From: Endocalyx cinctus
Lineage: Eukaryota > Ascomycota > Sordariomycetes > Amphisphaeriales > Apiosporaceae
NCBI GenBank assembly: GCA_001600455.1
Contig: BCKC01000001.1
Span: 5,358,441 to 5,422,440 of the forward strand
Direction of reading: 5' to 3'
Length of the DNA: 64,000 bases
Part shown: piece after piece, positions 1-12,595 of the stretch
How the letters are laid out: each line of letters begins with the position of its first letter
Numbering within the stretch: position 1 is the stretch's first letter
Position numbers and translations under genes: made by a program
The notes under the pieces: model-generated
Databases searched by the model: none
Told to the model about the DNA's origin: nothing
The model's input: the letters and a program-made list of their open reading frames with translations, nothing else

Positions 1-2322
1 TTGCTCTCCTCGTTGTTCGGCAACGAGAGGAGGGGAGTGAATTGCCATTATACGTAACTCATTCTGATATTTCTTGCCATTTTCCGTCAATGGTGTGAAT
101 CCATGCACAACTATGTTGAACCAAGCGTCTCGGATTAAGCTATGGAGGTCGTCTTCTAAATCGGGAGGCTGAGAAGCGAATTCATGCGCAGACATGAGTA
201 TCGCAATTGGCTGGAGAAGTTGGGCGATCTCACGAGCCGCAAATTCGATATCAGACTCTTTCATGTGATGGGATTGATGAACATCACCCTTCGAGACAAG
301 CTCTTCTAGCATATATTGGCAGTAAATATCAAATAGGGGAGAATCACGCTTCACGTTGGCGGAAATATGATTCCGGGCTTTCATGACCTGGAAATAGACA
401 ATCAGACAAAAATAATGGGACGAGGGAAGGTTGTGAGACTCACGGCATCAAGAACCAAGGCATTGTCTTCACTTATGGCCAAAGAACAGACTCTTGAATA
501 CAGTCTGAGAAGGGAACGGAATTCGAGTTGCCCTCCACTTAAAGAGAGAATACTTGCGCCCATAAAAATCTGCGCATCAACCGCTGTGGTGACCTTCGAT
601 AGTTTTTGCAAAAGCATTGCTTGGGCGAGTGCGGTGATCTTTTCATCATCGCACATCTCAGCAATAACACAAATTGCTTGGACAATATTCGAATACACGG
701 TCACGGTTTCTTCTTCACCCTGGAGTTGTAAAGATATAGAGCTCCCCGTGGACTGTCTGCCTTGGTATACGGACATGCCTGCACCATCCACTGCTAGATC
801 ACTGGTGGAACCATTGGTTGCATTTGGGTCTGTACTTGGGCTGAGAACATTTCCAAGGGTATACAGCGTTGAGATAACGGCATCATGAGAGAGCCGGTTC
901 AAAGCAAAAGCCAAGCACTCGGAAGCGGTAGCGACGACGCTGCTTGAAGGCGCGGTCTGGACAATAAATCTGGGAAGCAATCGAATGATAAGTGGGGCCA
1001 TGTTCGGCGACAATCTTGAAACGATAGCCATGGCCCGAAGAACGGTGGACGCCAGAGTTTCATCAGACATTTCAACACCATCTTCCATAATCTCCTGAAG
1101 CCAACCCATGAGGACGTCAGGGTCCGCCGCATCTTCATTCAAAACGGCGCAGTTTAGGAAACCGACGATGGCGGAAGATTTAACAGCGCACGCTAGTCGC
1201 TGTTGGGAAACTGAACCGATTTGTAGAAAATCAGCACCAGCCTCAAGCCGTTCCATTTCACCCTGAGCAATGTTTGCATAAGTTTGAATAGATCGAAAAT
1301 CGGCATCTGGAGTATTCGGAGATCCTGGTCTCAGAAGGTGGCCATCCTTTGACATTAGTATATCAAGAGTATGCGAAGTTCTCAAGTCCTTCACATCAGC
1401 TATCAATAAAGAAGTAGCTGATACTAAAAGCCAGGTAAAACTCCTCTGTAAAAGCAGGGGCCCAAGTGGCCGTCCCTGACTCGAGTAATGTCGAAGACAT
1501 CTTTTCCATTCCTTGGCATGGCGATCGGTTGAAGTAGTGTTCCTTATGGTAGAGAACGCGCCGTCCACGGCCGTCAAGAAGGAATTGGTTATTAAATCAC
1601 GAACTCTCTGTATCAAAGCTATTCTTCCACCGATCTTCCAAAAGTCGGTATGCGCCGAAGCAGCGTCCAAAAAGCCCACGAGAGAGATGGCTATAGTTGC
1701 CGTGCGAATAGCATCCTCCAAAATCTGCTCCGCATCTTCTTCGGACTTGGGAGGTACGATTTCCTGGATGGCAATTTTCATAGCAGCCAAGAAAGACCAC
1801 ACATTATCAGAAACGGTCTCATGTAAACCAGCATATTTCTTCCCTATAGATAGGAGGGCGACAGTGAGGCTGGAGGTGAGTGCTTCGTTCGGTGACGGCT
1901 CGATCTTGTTGAAGTTGGGAGAGGGAAGGAACGTTTGAACGTGGGAATCGAGGAAGTACTTGATCAATTGCTTGACAAGTTTTTGTGCACTCTGACTACT
2001 TTGGACAACTGGAGCCGCTTTACAAAGGGCGATAAGGACTTCAAATTCGCGAATGGTCTATCACGAGGTTAGAAAGGACTTTGGAGAATTTTATATCAGG
2101 TAGCAGGTAGATTGATTTCAGATTTACCATCGGAATACGGGCTAAAGAATCATATTGACCTCTTGCCGAACCATTCAGCGTCTCTCTCCCCTTTCCATGG
2201 CTACCCGAGGTAGTTGCTTTACATAATCGGTCTAGGTCAGATCTATCGAAGGCAGTAGTCGAGCTTGAGGCAGAGAGAGCCGCGATCTTCTGAAGGGCTT
2301 GCTGACGAATGTTGCGAGCCAT
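1..2322 (-). CDS. STT4: Phosphatidylinositol 4-kinase STT4 (type III alpha), N-terminal part, truncated by window edge
   Basis: PI4-kinase of the plasma membrane; it makes PI4P with its Efr3/Ypp1 partners (family knowledge). Only the N-terminal helical solenoid is visible, 732 codons in three exons: 2322-2128, 2057-444 and 387-1. Introns are 70 and 56 bp, both phase 0 with GTAAAT/TAG and GTGAGT/CAG borders. The start at 2322 gives MARNIRQQALQKIAALSA, the conserved opening of filamentous-fungal STT4; an in-frame ATG at 2343 would add seven residues. Further family blocks are IREFEVLIALCKAAPVV, FLPSPNFNKIEPSP, LNEDAADPDVLMGWLQE and, at the edge, ELRIMAIHSPPLVAEQRGEQ. The PIK and lipid-kinase domains lie beyond position 1, since the full protein should be about 1,900-2,000 aa. 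It is divergent from PRE7. The identification is by remembered family blocks, not by a search. Confidence 0.9.
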
Positions 2323-3054
2323 TTCGTAAAAAGCGGTAATCACTCAGAGACGTCAGTTGTCAATTAAGGTCATGGTAGGATCGAGGTAAGTAATATAAAA
2401 ACTGCGAACTAAGAAATAATATGTATTCCAGCACGGAACAAATTATAAACTACGTAATATTAGGTTCGAGGTATGCGTCTCTATAGGAAATAGCATCCAA
2501 TCCCCTTAAATGATGGATTGCGATCAATTGTAAACAGGTAGGATGTTTTTATTTTTGAAGTTTTATATTAAAAGTAGAAGCTTACAGAGTAGCTTAGGAT
2601 GATACGCTATGTAAGGAGTCAGTACGTGTACACACATACGTAGATGGGCCTGACAGCGCTAAAATTGGCCCGGCAGTGCTCAAATTAGTGACTTTTTATG
2701 ATTTTCATTTTAACTAGTTGAGCATAATTTTATCCTTTTATGCAATTGGCAATTGGCAATTGAATATGCTTAGTCATTTGAAGCTACCCCTGTAAATACG
2801 TGGACCTAACAATTTAGTAGTGTACGGAGTACAGCAAGCTTACAAGGCTACAAGCTGAGTACGCGTAGGTAAGTGAAGCTACTGCCAGCCTATTCTAGCA
2901 TGACCACTACCAACCTCAACTGTCAACCATCATCAATCATTACTAGCATTACAACACATCACGAACCGCCCACATCCATATTTAAACTTCACGACGATTC
3001 GCAAACGGAAAATTTCAATCATTATCCAAATAAAATAACGAATATTAGATCAAT
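2323..3054. promoter_or_regulatory. Shared divergent promoter of STT4 and PRE7
   Basis: These 732 bp separate the two start codons and must carry the 5' leaders of both genes. The stretch is AT-rich, with a small tandem aattggcaattggcaattg block near 2744-2762. I see no other gene in it, and no proteasome control element that I could assert. Confidence 0.5.
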
Positions 3055-3947
3055 ATGGCCATGTTCAGCCAAAACCCGGTCCTAAACGGCCCCAATTACT
3101 CCTTCGCTGAAGTTCCCAAAGATGCTATCGATGGCCTTCGAGAACATCGTTTCAACCCGTAAGCCACCTTATTGTGGAGCAAATATAGATGAAAAAGAAA
3201 AATATGAAAAAAAAAAAAAAAGCACAACTCGACTAATATTTGATTTCTCATTTGCATAGATACACCGACAACGGCGGTTCGACCCTAGCCATCGCCGGTG
3301 CCGACTTCGCCATCATGGCCGGCGACACCCGTCTTACGTCTGGTTACAGCATCAACACTCGATACTCTCCCAAGGTGTTTCGGATTGGTGGAACGACGTC
3401 GTCTCAGGAGGACGCCAACATCCTGTTGTCGGTGGTCGGATTCGCGGCCGACGGAGAGGCTCTGCAGGAGCGGCTCGACTCGATCTGCAAGATGTACCGG
3501 TACCGGCACGGCAAGCCGATGAGCGTGCACGCTTGCGCGAAGCGGCTGTCTACCATCCTGTACCAGAAGCGTTTCTTCCCTTACTACGTCTACGCCATCC
3601 TCGGCGGGCTCGACGACGAGGGTAAAGGCGCCGTCTACAGCTACGATCCCGTCGGCAGCTACGAGCGCGAGCAGTGCCGCGCTGGCGGAGCCGCCGCCTC
3701 CCTTATCATGCCCTTCCTGGATAATCAGGTCAACTTCAAAAATCAGTATATCCCCGGCAGCGGCGTCGGTCACGCCTTGAAGGAGCGGGACCGCGTCCCC
3801 CTGCCTCGCAGCGAGGTCGAGATCCTCGTCAAGGATGCGTTCGACTCAGCCGTCGAGCGGCATATCGAGGTTGGTGATGGCTTGCAGATGGTTATTATCA
3901 CGAAGGACGGTATCGAAGAGAAGATCTTGCCGCTGAAGAGAGACTAA
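3055..3947 (+). CDS. PRE7: 20S proteasome subunit beta type-1 (beta6, Pre7)
   Basis: Non-catalytic beta6 subunit of the 20S proteasome core. Two exons, 3055-3158 and 3260-3947, are joined across a 101-bp intron (GTAAGC...CATAG) to give 263 aa. The splice restores the family junction RFNP-YTDNGGS, followed by LAIAGADFAIMAGDTRL, STILYQKRFFPYYVY, LGGLDDEGKGAVYSYDPVGSY and LLPLKRD-like C-terminal residues; all match PSMB1/Pre7 in order and spacing. The N-terminus before the NGGS block is short and lacks a catalytic Thr, as expected for beta6. A start two codons downstream (MFSQ) is also possible. Codon use in exon 2 is strongly G/C-ending, typical of a highly expressed housekeeping gene. Confidence 0.95.
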
Positions 3948-6578
3948 AGGGGAAGATCAGGTCATTGTGCGTGTCAAAGTTGGTAGCAAGATGAGCTGCA
4001 AACAAGCTGTATTATACCCTGGACAAATCTGATCCAGAATCCACGTTCTAATCTACTTATGAGAACAAGCTCTCTGCGTGCGTAAATTATTTGTAATCTT
4101 ACCCGGCAGATACAGTCACGTCTACGTAAACTAAACGAAATTTCCCAATGTCAGCTCCAAACCTTTCAACACTCTGACTCTCAAAAGAGAGATAAGTAAA
4201 TTGTTGTGAGCATTTGAAGCCACGCGGGGCCATCAACGACGTGAGCTCTAGAATAGAAGTGCATGCCCCGTAGAGCTATGAAGATTCAAGACCAGCATGT
4301 ATCCATGCATAGAACTGATAGACACAAATAGCGCGACCGCTATATATATACTTCACATACTTAACTAGCCTTCCACACCTGCGGAAAACCTTTCCAATGC
4401 CAAGGCCATAAGGCAGTGTCAATATTTAAAACCAAGAGCTAAGTAGCTGGTTAGGGTGTTACTCAAAATCTGATGCTGTCTTAGAGCTGGTCAAGCCACA
4501 GACTGCGGCCAACGTCTTAATCTGGTATTGGGTAGGGAAAAACGTTAAAGTCTTAAGTAAGTTTTTTTTTTCCTTGATGGTGTGAACCTATTTTTTTTTT
4601 TCTGCTCGAGCAGATTTGGAATCTCACACATAATTTACAAGGTCCAGATAAATAAGTAGCTATGGATAATGTTGATTTTCTTAACCTTATACACACTCCA
4701 ATGGATGATGTCGATATCATGAGTTACAACATATTTCCCATAGTTCGTGATGGGATTTATTATACAAGTGCACAGATTCTTCCCCTCTTCTCATTTGCAG
4801 AAACTTTGCTGGTTAGACAGAGCCAAAAAGTAGTCGTCACTTGGATCCGAGCACAATGCGGACCCCCTCTTCTACTAAGACCAGAAAGCTTCACTGTTCA
4901 ACAAGTTCTTCTCTAGTGGATCGTACGGCGTGACATAAAACGGAGAGACGATATAGTCTGCACACGTACCAGCGGTTCTATCGACACCTAGACTAAGTGA
5001 AACCCGCCTAATATGCATCCCTCTCCTGATATTCAGTTTGTCTTTCGTCATCATCGTGAAATTCAAACCACGCGGGAGTTACGCAGTTGAAGCTACAGGA
5101 AGTAGGTTGGCCCCTCCGCTCACTATTGCTAGCCTTATCTCCCCGATGAAGTAAGGCTCGTCATTCATCAACGGCCGCACCAGCTTTTTAAAAGCTGCGG
5201 CTGATATGCTATCAGCTCTTTGGCCATCAGCACCTGTTACGTGGCGGGAATGAATGCGTAACACGAGTCGTGACCACAAGAATACGGCCGACCGTGCAGT
5301 TAGTTATACGGTTGGACACAAATGACCTCGCCACCGTATCACCGTTCTTCACGCTGGTGTTATATACAGTATATAACAGAATAAGACTATAACCCCAGAG
5401 ATATATTTAGATATTATTTTATTCTTAAAGTGCTTTCTAAAAGTTTCTCGGTACGCATGACGCTAAGGACGGGCTTATAGACTGATATAAGTGAAAAACA
5501 CTGTACAGGAATATCACTACATTGCAGATTTTTCCTGTTTGCGATTCAGGGAGAGCCAGGCTGTATGTACTGGCGTCCTATTACACCCCCTAACAAGATC
5601 CTGGTTTGGTTAAGGGAAAGAAAAAAAAGATTCATTTAGAGTTTACTTAAGCATTGTGCTCTCCGGTTACATACTTCAATGCAATCCCGTTTCTATGTGG
5701 GGTTTCACCGGATGCTTACTTGCGTAGATAGTTGACAACTACGGGAGCTACTGAATTCTTGGTACGAAATAGCTGCATTAAGGTCTAATCTAGCATTTTA
5801 ACAAGTTAGCCTTCAAGTTGCAAATCGGAAGGGGTGCCGGGAAAATCCCGTCATATTTTGATCTCATCAGATCAGATTTTGGAGAAAAAGAAAAAAAGAA
5901 AAAGAAAAAAAAACCTAGGAATAACCATGGTGCTAAGCACTCCGGATAGAATAGCCTCTTGAACCCCATACATATAGATACATAGTATATATGGACTACG
6001 CAGTTCGGGATCCGGCAAGGCAAAAAATTTCCCGGACAATGCAACCACCGTCGCAAATTATGTATGCGAAGAGCTTTGAAAATTACAACAATCTATCCAG
6101 AAGTGGAGTGTTCTTGTACCGTCAGAATCCTACTTGCCTAAATCATATTGAAATGGTAGGCCCAGAAGTTCTCTCGGGGAACGCGAAACCTAGGTCAATG
6201 CTGATGAACACTTTTGTTTTTTTCTCTCTTCAAATTTTGGGTGTAGAGCTTGGATAACAACAGCCATTTTCTCGCTTGAATAGACAAGGTGGCAAAAAAA
6301 AAAAAGGTCCCAAGACAAGATAAGATGTAGGTCACAAGGCCTCGTACATTCGTACATAGAGAGTTTGACACAGGTAATACAACAGAAAAAGCTTCTGATA
6401 CATAATGCAATTGAGGCTGAGCTCTTCCTTTACTCTTTTCTTCTTTATTTTTTCGCCTTTCGACTCGTGTAACATTATATTGAAAATCTACAGATTAAGA
6501 CAAATTATGCAGGTAAGATGAATCTGAACCGACCGAATATCGGTTGGGTTATCGGTTAGGTGGGCATGTGGCAAATTT

Positions 6579-6599
6579 AAAAAAAAAAAAAAAAAAAAA
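6579..6599. repeat. Poly(A) tract, 21 bp
   Basis: Uninterrupted run of 21 A in intergenic DNA. A simple-sequence tract of no evident function. Confidence 0.9.
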
Positions 6600-9500
6600 G
6601 AGAGTTAAAGCTGAACGTTTTTGGGGCCGAGACCGTTCAGATGCCATTGAACATTGAATTGTTGCTGACCTAATAATAATAATCCTGAATTTGTGACCCC
6701 CCGTCCCTATCAGGTTAAAGTCAATAATAAAATGCCTGAAAATTTTCAATTTTGCGGAGATTTTGCTCCGGTATAAATCATAAATTAAAAAATTATTGCT
6801 TCTATAAAATTTTTGATCAATATTAACCAAAAAATCGAATGATACATCCAAGCTGGTTTGATTCTTTTTTTCTTCTCTCTCTCCAATATCTGCTTCTGCT
6901 ATTATGAATGTTTGGTGATATTTTTTGGTCTCAGGTTCGAAGGAATGGAAGACAGGCATAACGGGAGTGCCTCGTACTGCGATTGTTTGCTACGTTCTTG
7001 TCCAATGTAATCATGCTAAAAGGGAAGTTGATGTTACAAAAAGTGGCAAAATAGACGATGATCTCGCCCACGAAGGGAATTTTTCTGTGGAATAATATCC
7101 TTTTCTAACGCCACAAACATTTGATTTCGTGGCTCAAGCTCTTACGAAGCCGACAACACATTACTTTACCACCTGCGTGCCTAGGCAGTCTATCCTTACC
7201 ACTCTTGTTTCACAATTGTGATATTGTGGCGGTGTCGAAATTATGTGGCTGGAAATTGTTACTGTGCTTAGACGTTTACGTACATATCCTTGTATTGTAT
7301 ATTTCTTGTACTCTGTATTAATAACTTAATACTAATTACCTACGAGTAGTACTAATTATACTAATTATACTCATTATACTAAAATAGGGAAAGCATCAAT
7401 TCCATCCGATAATGAATTCCTCGCTTCGGATCTACTTAGTACACGTACATAATACTTAATTATTATTCAGGGACCTTGTTCAGAACAGAAGACGTCATCC
7501 TTGGTTGTAAATAACACCCCCCATCATCAACCATTTCCTATATGTATATTCATCTACATAATTACGAGGCACCTGGTCACACTCCATGTGGGCATGTACC
7601 CAGAATGTCGTCACTTTGAATATTACCAGGGTCCTTATTCTCGGCTATTTTCCTTTTCTAGTCTGTCATTCACCATTCAACCAAGTACATGCGACAGTGT
7701 ACTCGCCGAACCATCTCTTATTTTGATTATGTACATCTATCACTGTATATCATCATATTACGTACATGTGTAAATACAATATTAAGGTCCACGAGAACAT
7801 GTATCAAGTATATGCATACGTACTTAGGTACTTGGGTAGTGGACTTGGGTCATCGCCCACATCACATATGCATAAAGTAAGGTATGTTCCGATTAAACTT
7901 GACCAACCAATTAATATATTCACGTACGTATTTATGTACCTAAGTATGCAGGTATGCTAGTCAATGATCAATTGACGAAAGAAAAAGAAAAAAAAAAACT
8001 TTTCCATCAATTATTTCTTTACTATTCACGATACCTACTTACTACATATGTACTTAGTATGTAAGGATATCTTAGGTAGCAGTCGTGTGTTACAAGCTGT
8101 TGGTCATTCTAAGCACCGCTTATCCCTGACGCCACTGACGGTTTAAGAGATAAATTTCATCATCGACATAATATAGATGCGGATCAATTATCTCCACAAT
8201 GGACTTAACAGGCATAGCTAGGATGGGAAATCTCCAATTGCCCGATTTCAAATTCTCCAAATCGTCAAAAATCGATTGCGGCTCCCTCCGAATCCGTGAA
8301 TCCTGGATAACCCTTTCATCATTCTTGATCTAAATCATGTTAGTTCCGCTGATCTCCTTTAGACTGTGGATTTTTTTCTGCAGGATGCGAAATGCATTCC
8401 AAACACGAACCGATTTTCGGTAGACCCCTCGATATTCACTTTTTTTTTTGGTTGGGTTATTTTTTATTAACTTCAGCTGGTTAGGGGTTGTTTATTTTGG
8501 ACTCACATCTAGAATTGTGAAAATCAAAGTAACATTGCTACCCTCCCCGCAGAAACATGGTTAACTGCGTGTTCTATCAGCAAATTATCATAATACCAGG
8601 ACATAATAAGTTCCAAAAGTTCGAAGATCAAGCTTAAGTCCTCCGCTCCGGTTCCATCTACCGGTTGTACTTCACCTTGGCCTTGCTCTATTATGGATAG
8701 ACCCTGAATATCTGGGATAATGAATTGAATTGAGGCTTGATAGTCTACAGTGCGCGGTGTTCCCGGTACGTAAATGGCTAGATAGGTAGGTTTATCCTAT
8801 TCGAATCTGTGTATATGCCGGTTTTCGTGTTACCAGGGTCTCCCAGATCATCCATGTCAAGATCGACACCTCAAATCTGACAAGGCCGCGAAGGCAACGT
8901 TGACGCGGTTCCTTGTCGGGAGACTAGCCTAGACCTTTTGTGGCTGGGGATGTCACTCAGGATTGGAAACAAGACAGAATGTTATCACTTCAATAAGGAA
9001 TTTCTCAGTTCCACTAGGTAAGGAGCGACCTAAGAAAAATAATTCGTGGGACCCTTAAGACCCCAAATCTTCTCGAAAGACCCAAAACTCAAGGGTCCGG
9101 TGGCAAAAAAAAAAATATCCCGGTACCAGCGAACCAGCACCGGTAAGAAAGGTGCTCCCATTCCTTTTGATCTTCATTCTTGTTTCCTTCTATGATGTAC
9201 TTGTCTTAACCCTCATTGGCTGTTTCACTATCCCTCTTCATCCTGGCGTCCCAGGGCTTTCGCGGAATACGTTTCGACCAGTGTGACCGCACACTCGTTG
9301 GGCAGCCCTATCCATCTTACAGTTCCAAGACCGGGGTTTTCATGCACCGATCGCTTCTGTGGCTCTCCTTCTTTTTCATTTCCTCTTTTTCATCAAGTAG
9401 GAATTCCCGGTACTAAAACCTAAAAGCCCATGCCTTTTTACAACTCCGAGTTTGAGAGTATCCTGTGCGGGCTAGTCTTTTAGCCACCCGCAATACGGAG

Positions 9501-10260
9501 GCGGCCATCTTCCTTGATTCGTCTCTTAGCTTAGATGCTCCTCATACCCCAGGCTGCATACGTGCCGAAATAAAAGGCAAAGATTATCGTTACATAAGGA
9601 TACGCATATATGATAAAAAAAAAGTGCTTTCCTGCGTGAATACCCTAGCCGGGATTATCAGAATCTCGCCTGGCCACATGGGCAACCAAATTAGCCACAC
9701 TACCCAATAATAATACCCATTCTTGTCGATATTTCAAAAAAATTGTGACACAATCTTTTCGCAGAACACCTCGCTTACTAGTCGTTGAGTACCTTCAACG
9801 GCGACCTCAAAACTTTTTTTTTTTGGTCCCTTACAAGTATGTACTTCTAATACTCAGAGAAGTCGGGTTATCTTAAGATATCTGACAGAAATACTGTTAG
9901 CGATCCATCAGCGCCTCTTCGCATGATTTTCTCATTTGACATTTCAATAATATATTATCCTTCCCCTTTAAACTCTAGAAGTGTAAAACTTCTGAGGGTA
10001 CATCCACTTTGAACCTATATCTTCGTCAAAAATAGACACCCCACAGGGATCATCGACGGTATTCGAAGTAGTCAATCGCAAAATTTTGCAAGCTTATCGG
10101 AAAAAAAAATAATTTCGTGTGGACTAGCTACCGGAGACTATATTCCTTGTCAATATCCGCGCGCCGTTCTTGCTGGGTTCTGGTCTCCAGCTGAGCTGCC
10201 CTTGCCGAGCAACGCCACACCTCTCCAGAACTCTTACTCTCATCTCCTGATCTCCTCGCT

Positions 10261-10268
10261 TATATATA
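10261..10268 (+). promoter_or_regulatory. TATA-like element upstream of the YTH gene
   Basis: TATATATA lies about 204 bp before the ATG at 10472 and is followed by a C/A-rich leader that looks like a 5' UTR. No ATG occurs between the element and the start, so there is no upstream ORF. Confidence 0.4.
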
Positions 10269-10471
10269 GAAACAACTCTAAGAACACACAGCTTCTTAAA
10301 GCCTCATCAGGCTCACCGATATCACTTCGCACATTGGAGAGACATCGGGCGGTCCACTATCCCAGCTATCCGTAGGTCGAGAGAAATTTTGAGACATAAT
10401 CTGACTTCAAGCCCCCCACCTCTTCTCCTTTACCCCTCCCTAAAAGCTTTCGCGATAATTGGTACGGCCAA

Positions 10472-12595
10472 ATGGGAGATGCTCCTTCGAATTCGGCCTC
10501 AGGCGATTATGCTGCCCAAGAAGCTTTCGCAAATACTTACCAAGGCATGTCTCCTACAGATGGGTTTGCCTCTTCCCAAACATCCAGCCCGGTACATAAC
10601 CCAGCATTCCAAACGCAGTATCAACAAGTCTACACTTCATCGCCGAACGCATTCTCCAACCAGCTCGATATGTCCAACCCTTCAGGATCAGGTCGACCGG
10701 GACCTTACAACATGACCGCAATGGCCAATGCTCTCCCTACATCCGGATATCGTCACGGTTATAATCCAGGACAACAGCAACGTTATAACATGCCAACCGG
10801 ACCAGGTATGATGCCTCATATGTCGCAAATGGCTCATTTCGCTGGACAACAAGGCGTACCTCCAATGGCTGGACAGCAATACTACGTTCCCCAACATGCG
10901 TATTATAACACCCAGCTATCTCCGACTTCTCAGCAACATCAATCACCGCAACACGCCAATATGTCTCCTCGTCACAGCATGAATATGGGCTATTATCCTA
11001 ACGCGATCATGATGAATCAAGGACAACAACCCCTCCCGGCCGGCTACTACTACCCGCACCCGAATCAATATTCTACTCCGAGTCCAACAGTGCATACTCA
11101 AATGCCACCTGCGCAATTTTTAATGACAAACGATGGAGCTGATGGCGCGAGGACTTCAACATCTCCTCAGGACAATTCTCGGTCCGGCAATTTACCCCTC
11201 GGGAATATTGATGGTAGTTAGAGATTGTAATGAGACGATATGGACTTCAGATTGAGCTAACAGCAAATAGGTTCCGCCGAAAGCAAACAAAACGTCGTCC
11301 GAGGTCCACCCCGAAAACCCCGGCAGAGTGGTAAGCTATTTATGCCAATGAAACTGCTGGGACGATCGACGACTGAGATTTGACAGGACATGCCATCTGG
11401 ATTGGAAATCTGCCACCACAAACCGATCTCATGAATTTAGTTCATCACGTTTGCCGTGAAGCGGCTGGACTGGAGTCACTTTTTCTCATATCGAAGAGTA
11501 ACTGTGCGTTCGCTAACTTCAAAGACGAGGCAAGCTGCGTCGCTGCCCAGCAAAAGTTACATGACTCGAAATTTCAATCCGTCCGACTCGTGAGTAGGCT
11601 TCGAAAAAGTACCGTTGAAGGCCCTGCTGGACAAGCTGCACCAACCGGTCCCGCTGGTAGTTCAACTGCCCAATCCGTATCTACAGCACCTACCGCCAGT
11701 CCCGAAGCCACGACGTCTGAACCTTCAATATCAGCTCCAGAAGTGCAACCAGAAGCAAAAATAGCTTCGAAACCTGAAGCAGCTTCTCATCGGGACAAGT
11801 TTTTCATTCTGAAGAGTTTAACAGTGGAGGATTTAGAGCTTAGTGTCCGAACCGGAGTATGGGCGACTCAATCTCATAATGAGGAAACGCTAAATAGCGC
11901 ATTCAAGGTGAATATATGTCAGAAATATCTCAGCATCAGCTGGGATAGAAACATGAATCCTAACGATGAGAACTAACATATCTCTCAAGCAGATGGCCGA
12001 CAACGTTTATCTCGTGTTCTCCGCAAACAAATCGGGTGAATATTTTGGTTACGCCCGGATGGTATCTCCGATAAATGATGATCCAGCAGCGGCAATCGAA
12101 TTTGCACCAAAAGCTCAAGTCACGAGTGACTTAGACCTTCCCAAAGCCATCCCCACCGAAGCCACCGAGACCTGTCCCAAAGGTCGGATCATCGACGATT
12201 CAGCACGAGGAACTATATTCTGGGAGGTGGAAAGGGAAGACGAGGACGTGATTCCCGAAGATGAAGTGATTGAAGATTCTGCCAGCGACAAGAGCGGGCA
12301 AGACGGAGAGGCAGGACCAAAAGCATGGGGCAAACCATTCAAGTTGGAGTGGCTCTCCACTAATAAACTACCGTTCTATCGGACGAGGGGACTACGAAAC
12401 CCATGGAATTCGAATCGAGAGGTCAAAATTGCAAGAGATGGAACAGAGCTGGAACCATCGGTTGGTAGGAAGCTTATTGGGTTGTTCAACCGAGTTCAGA
12501 GCCCGGCCCCTCCGATGCCGCCAGTGGGCATGCGACCAGGTATGGCCATGGCAGCTGGATATCCTCCACCTATGGTTCCAGCCTACCGTCCTTAA
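10472..12595 (+). CDS. RRM + YTH domain RNA-binding protein (candidate m6A reader)
   Basis: YTH domains bind N6-methyladenosine in RNA. Four exons (10472-11213, 11271-11330, 11387-11907, 11993-12595) with introns of 57, 56 and 85 bp give 641 aa. Order: a Q/P/Y/M-rich disordered N-terminus (about 1-250); an RRM-like domain starting at HAIWIGNLPP (about 268-340); an A/P/S/T linker; then a YTH domain from about 404, with FFILKS, GVWATQ, VYLVFSANKSGEYFGYARM, FKLEWL and LRNPWNSNREVKIARDG. The Trp in GVW and the Trp in LEWL sit where the YTH aromatic cage expects them. An acidic insert (E/D-rich, nt about 12220-12330) interrupts the YTH fold between strands. The intron before MADNVYL has a CTAAC branch-like motif. 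The RRM is weak and its RNP motifs are poor; the YTH call is solid. Confidence 0.88.

Larger units (their letters stand above)
3948..10471. other. Gene-poor intergenic region (6.5 kb)
   Basis: I find no ORF here with a recognisable domain, plausible splice structure or coding-like codon use. Contents are AT-rich sequence, many homopolymer runs (for example A21 at 6579-6599), and scattered TACTTAGGTA/TACCTAAGTA-like palindromic words around 7820-8060. No tRNA B-box with a matching A-box was found by eye, and no terminal repeats were evident. The last 300 bp are promoter and 5' leader of the YTH gene. Confidence 0.6.

Noticed and set aside
4662..4916. 84-codon frame beginning with ATG in the gene-poor region
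   Set aside because: No homology, no introns or neighbours that support it, and codon use like the spacer.
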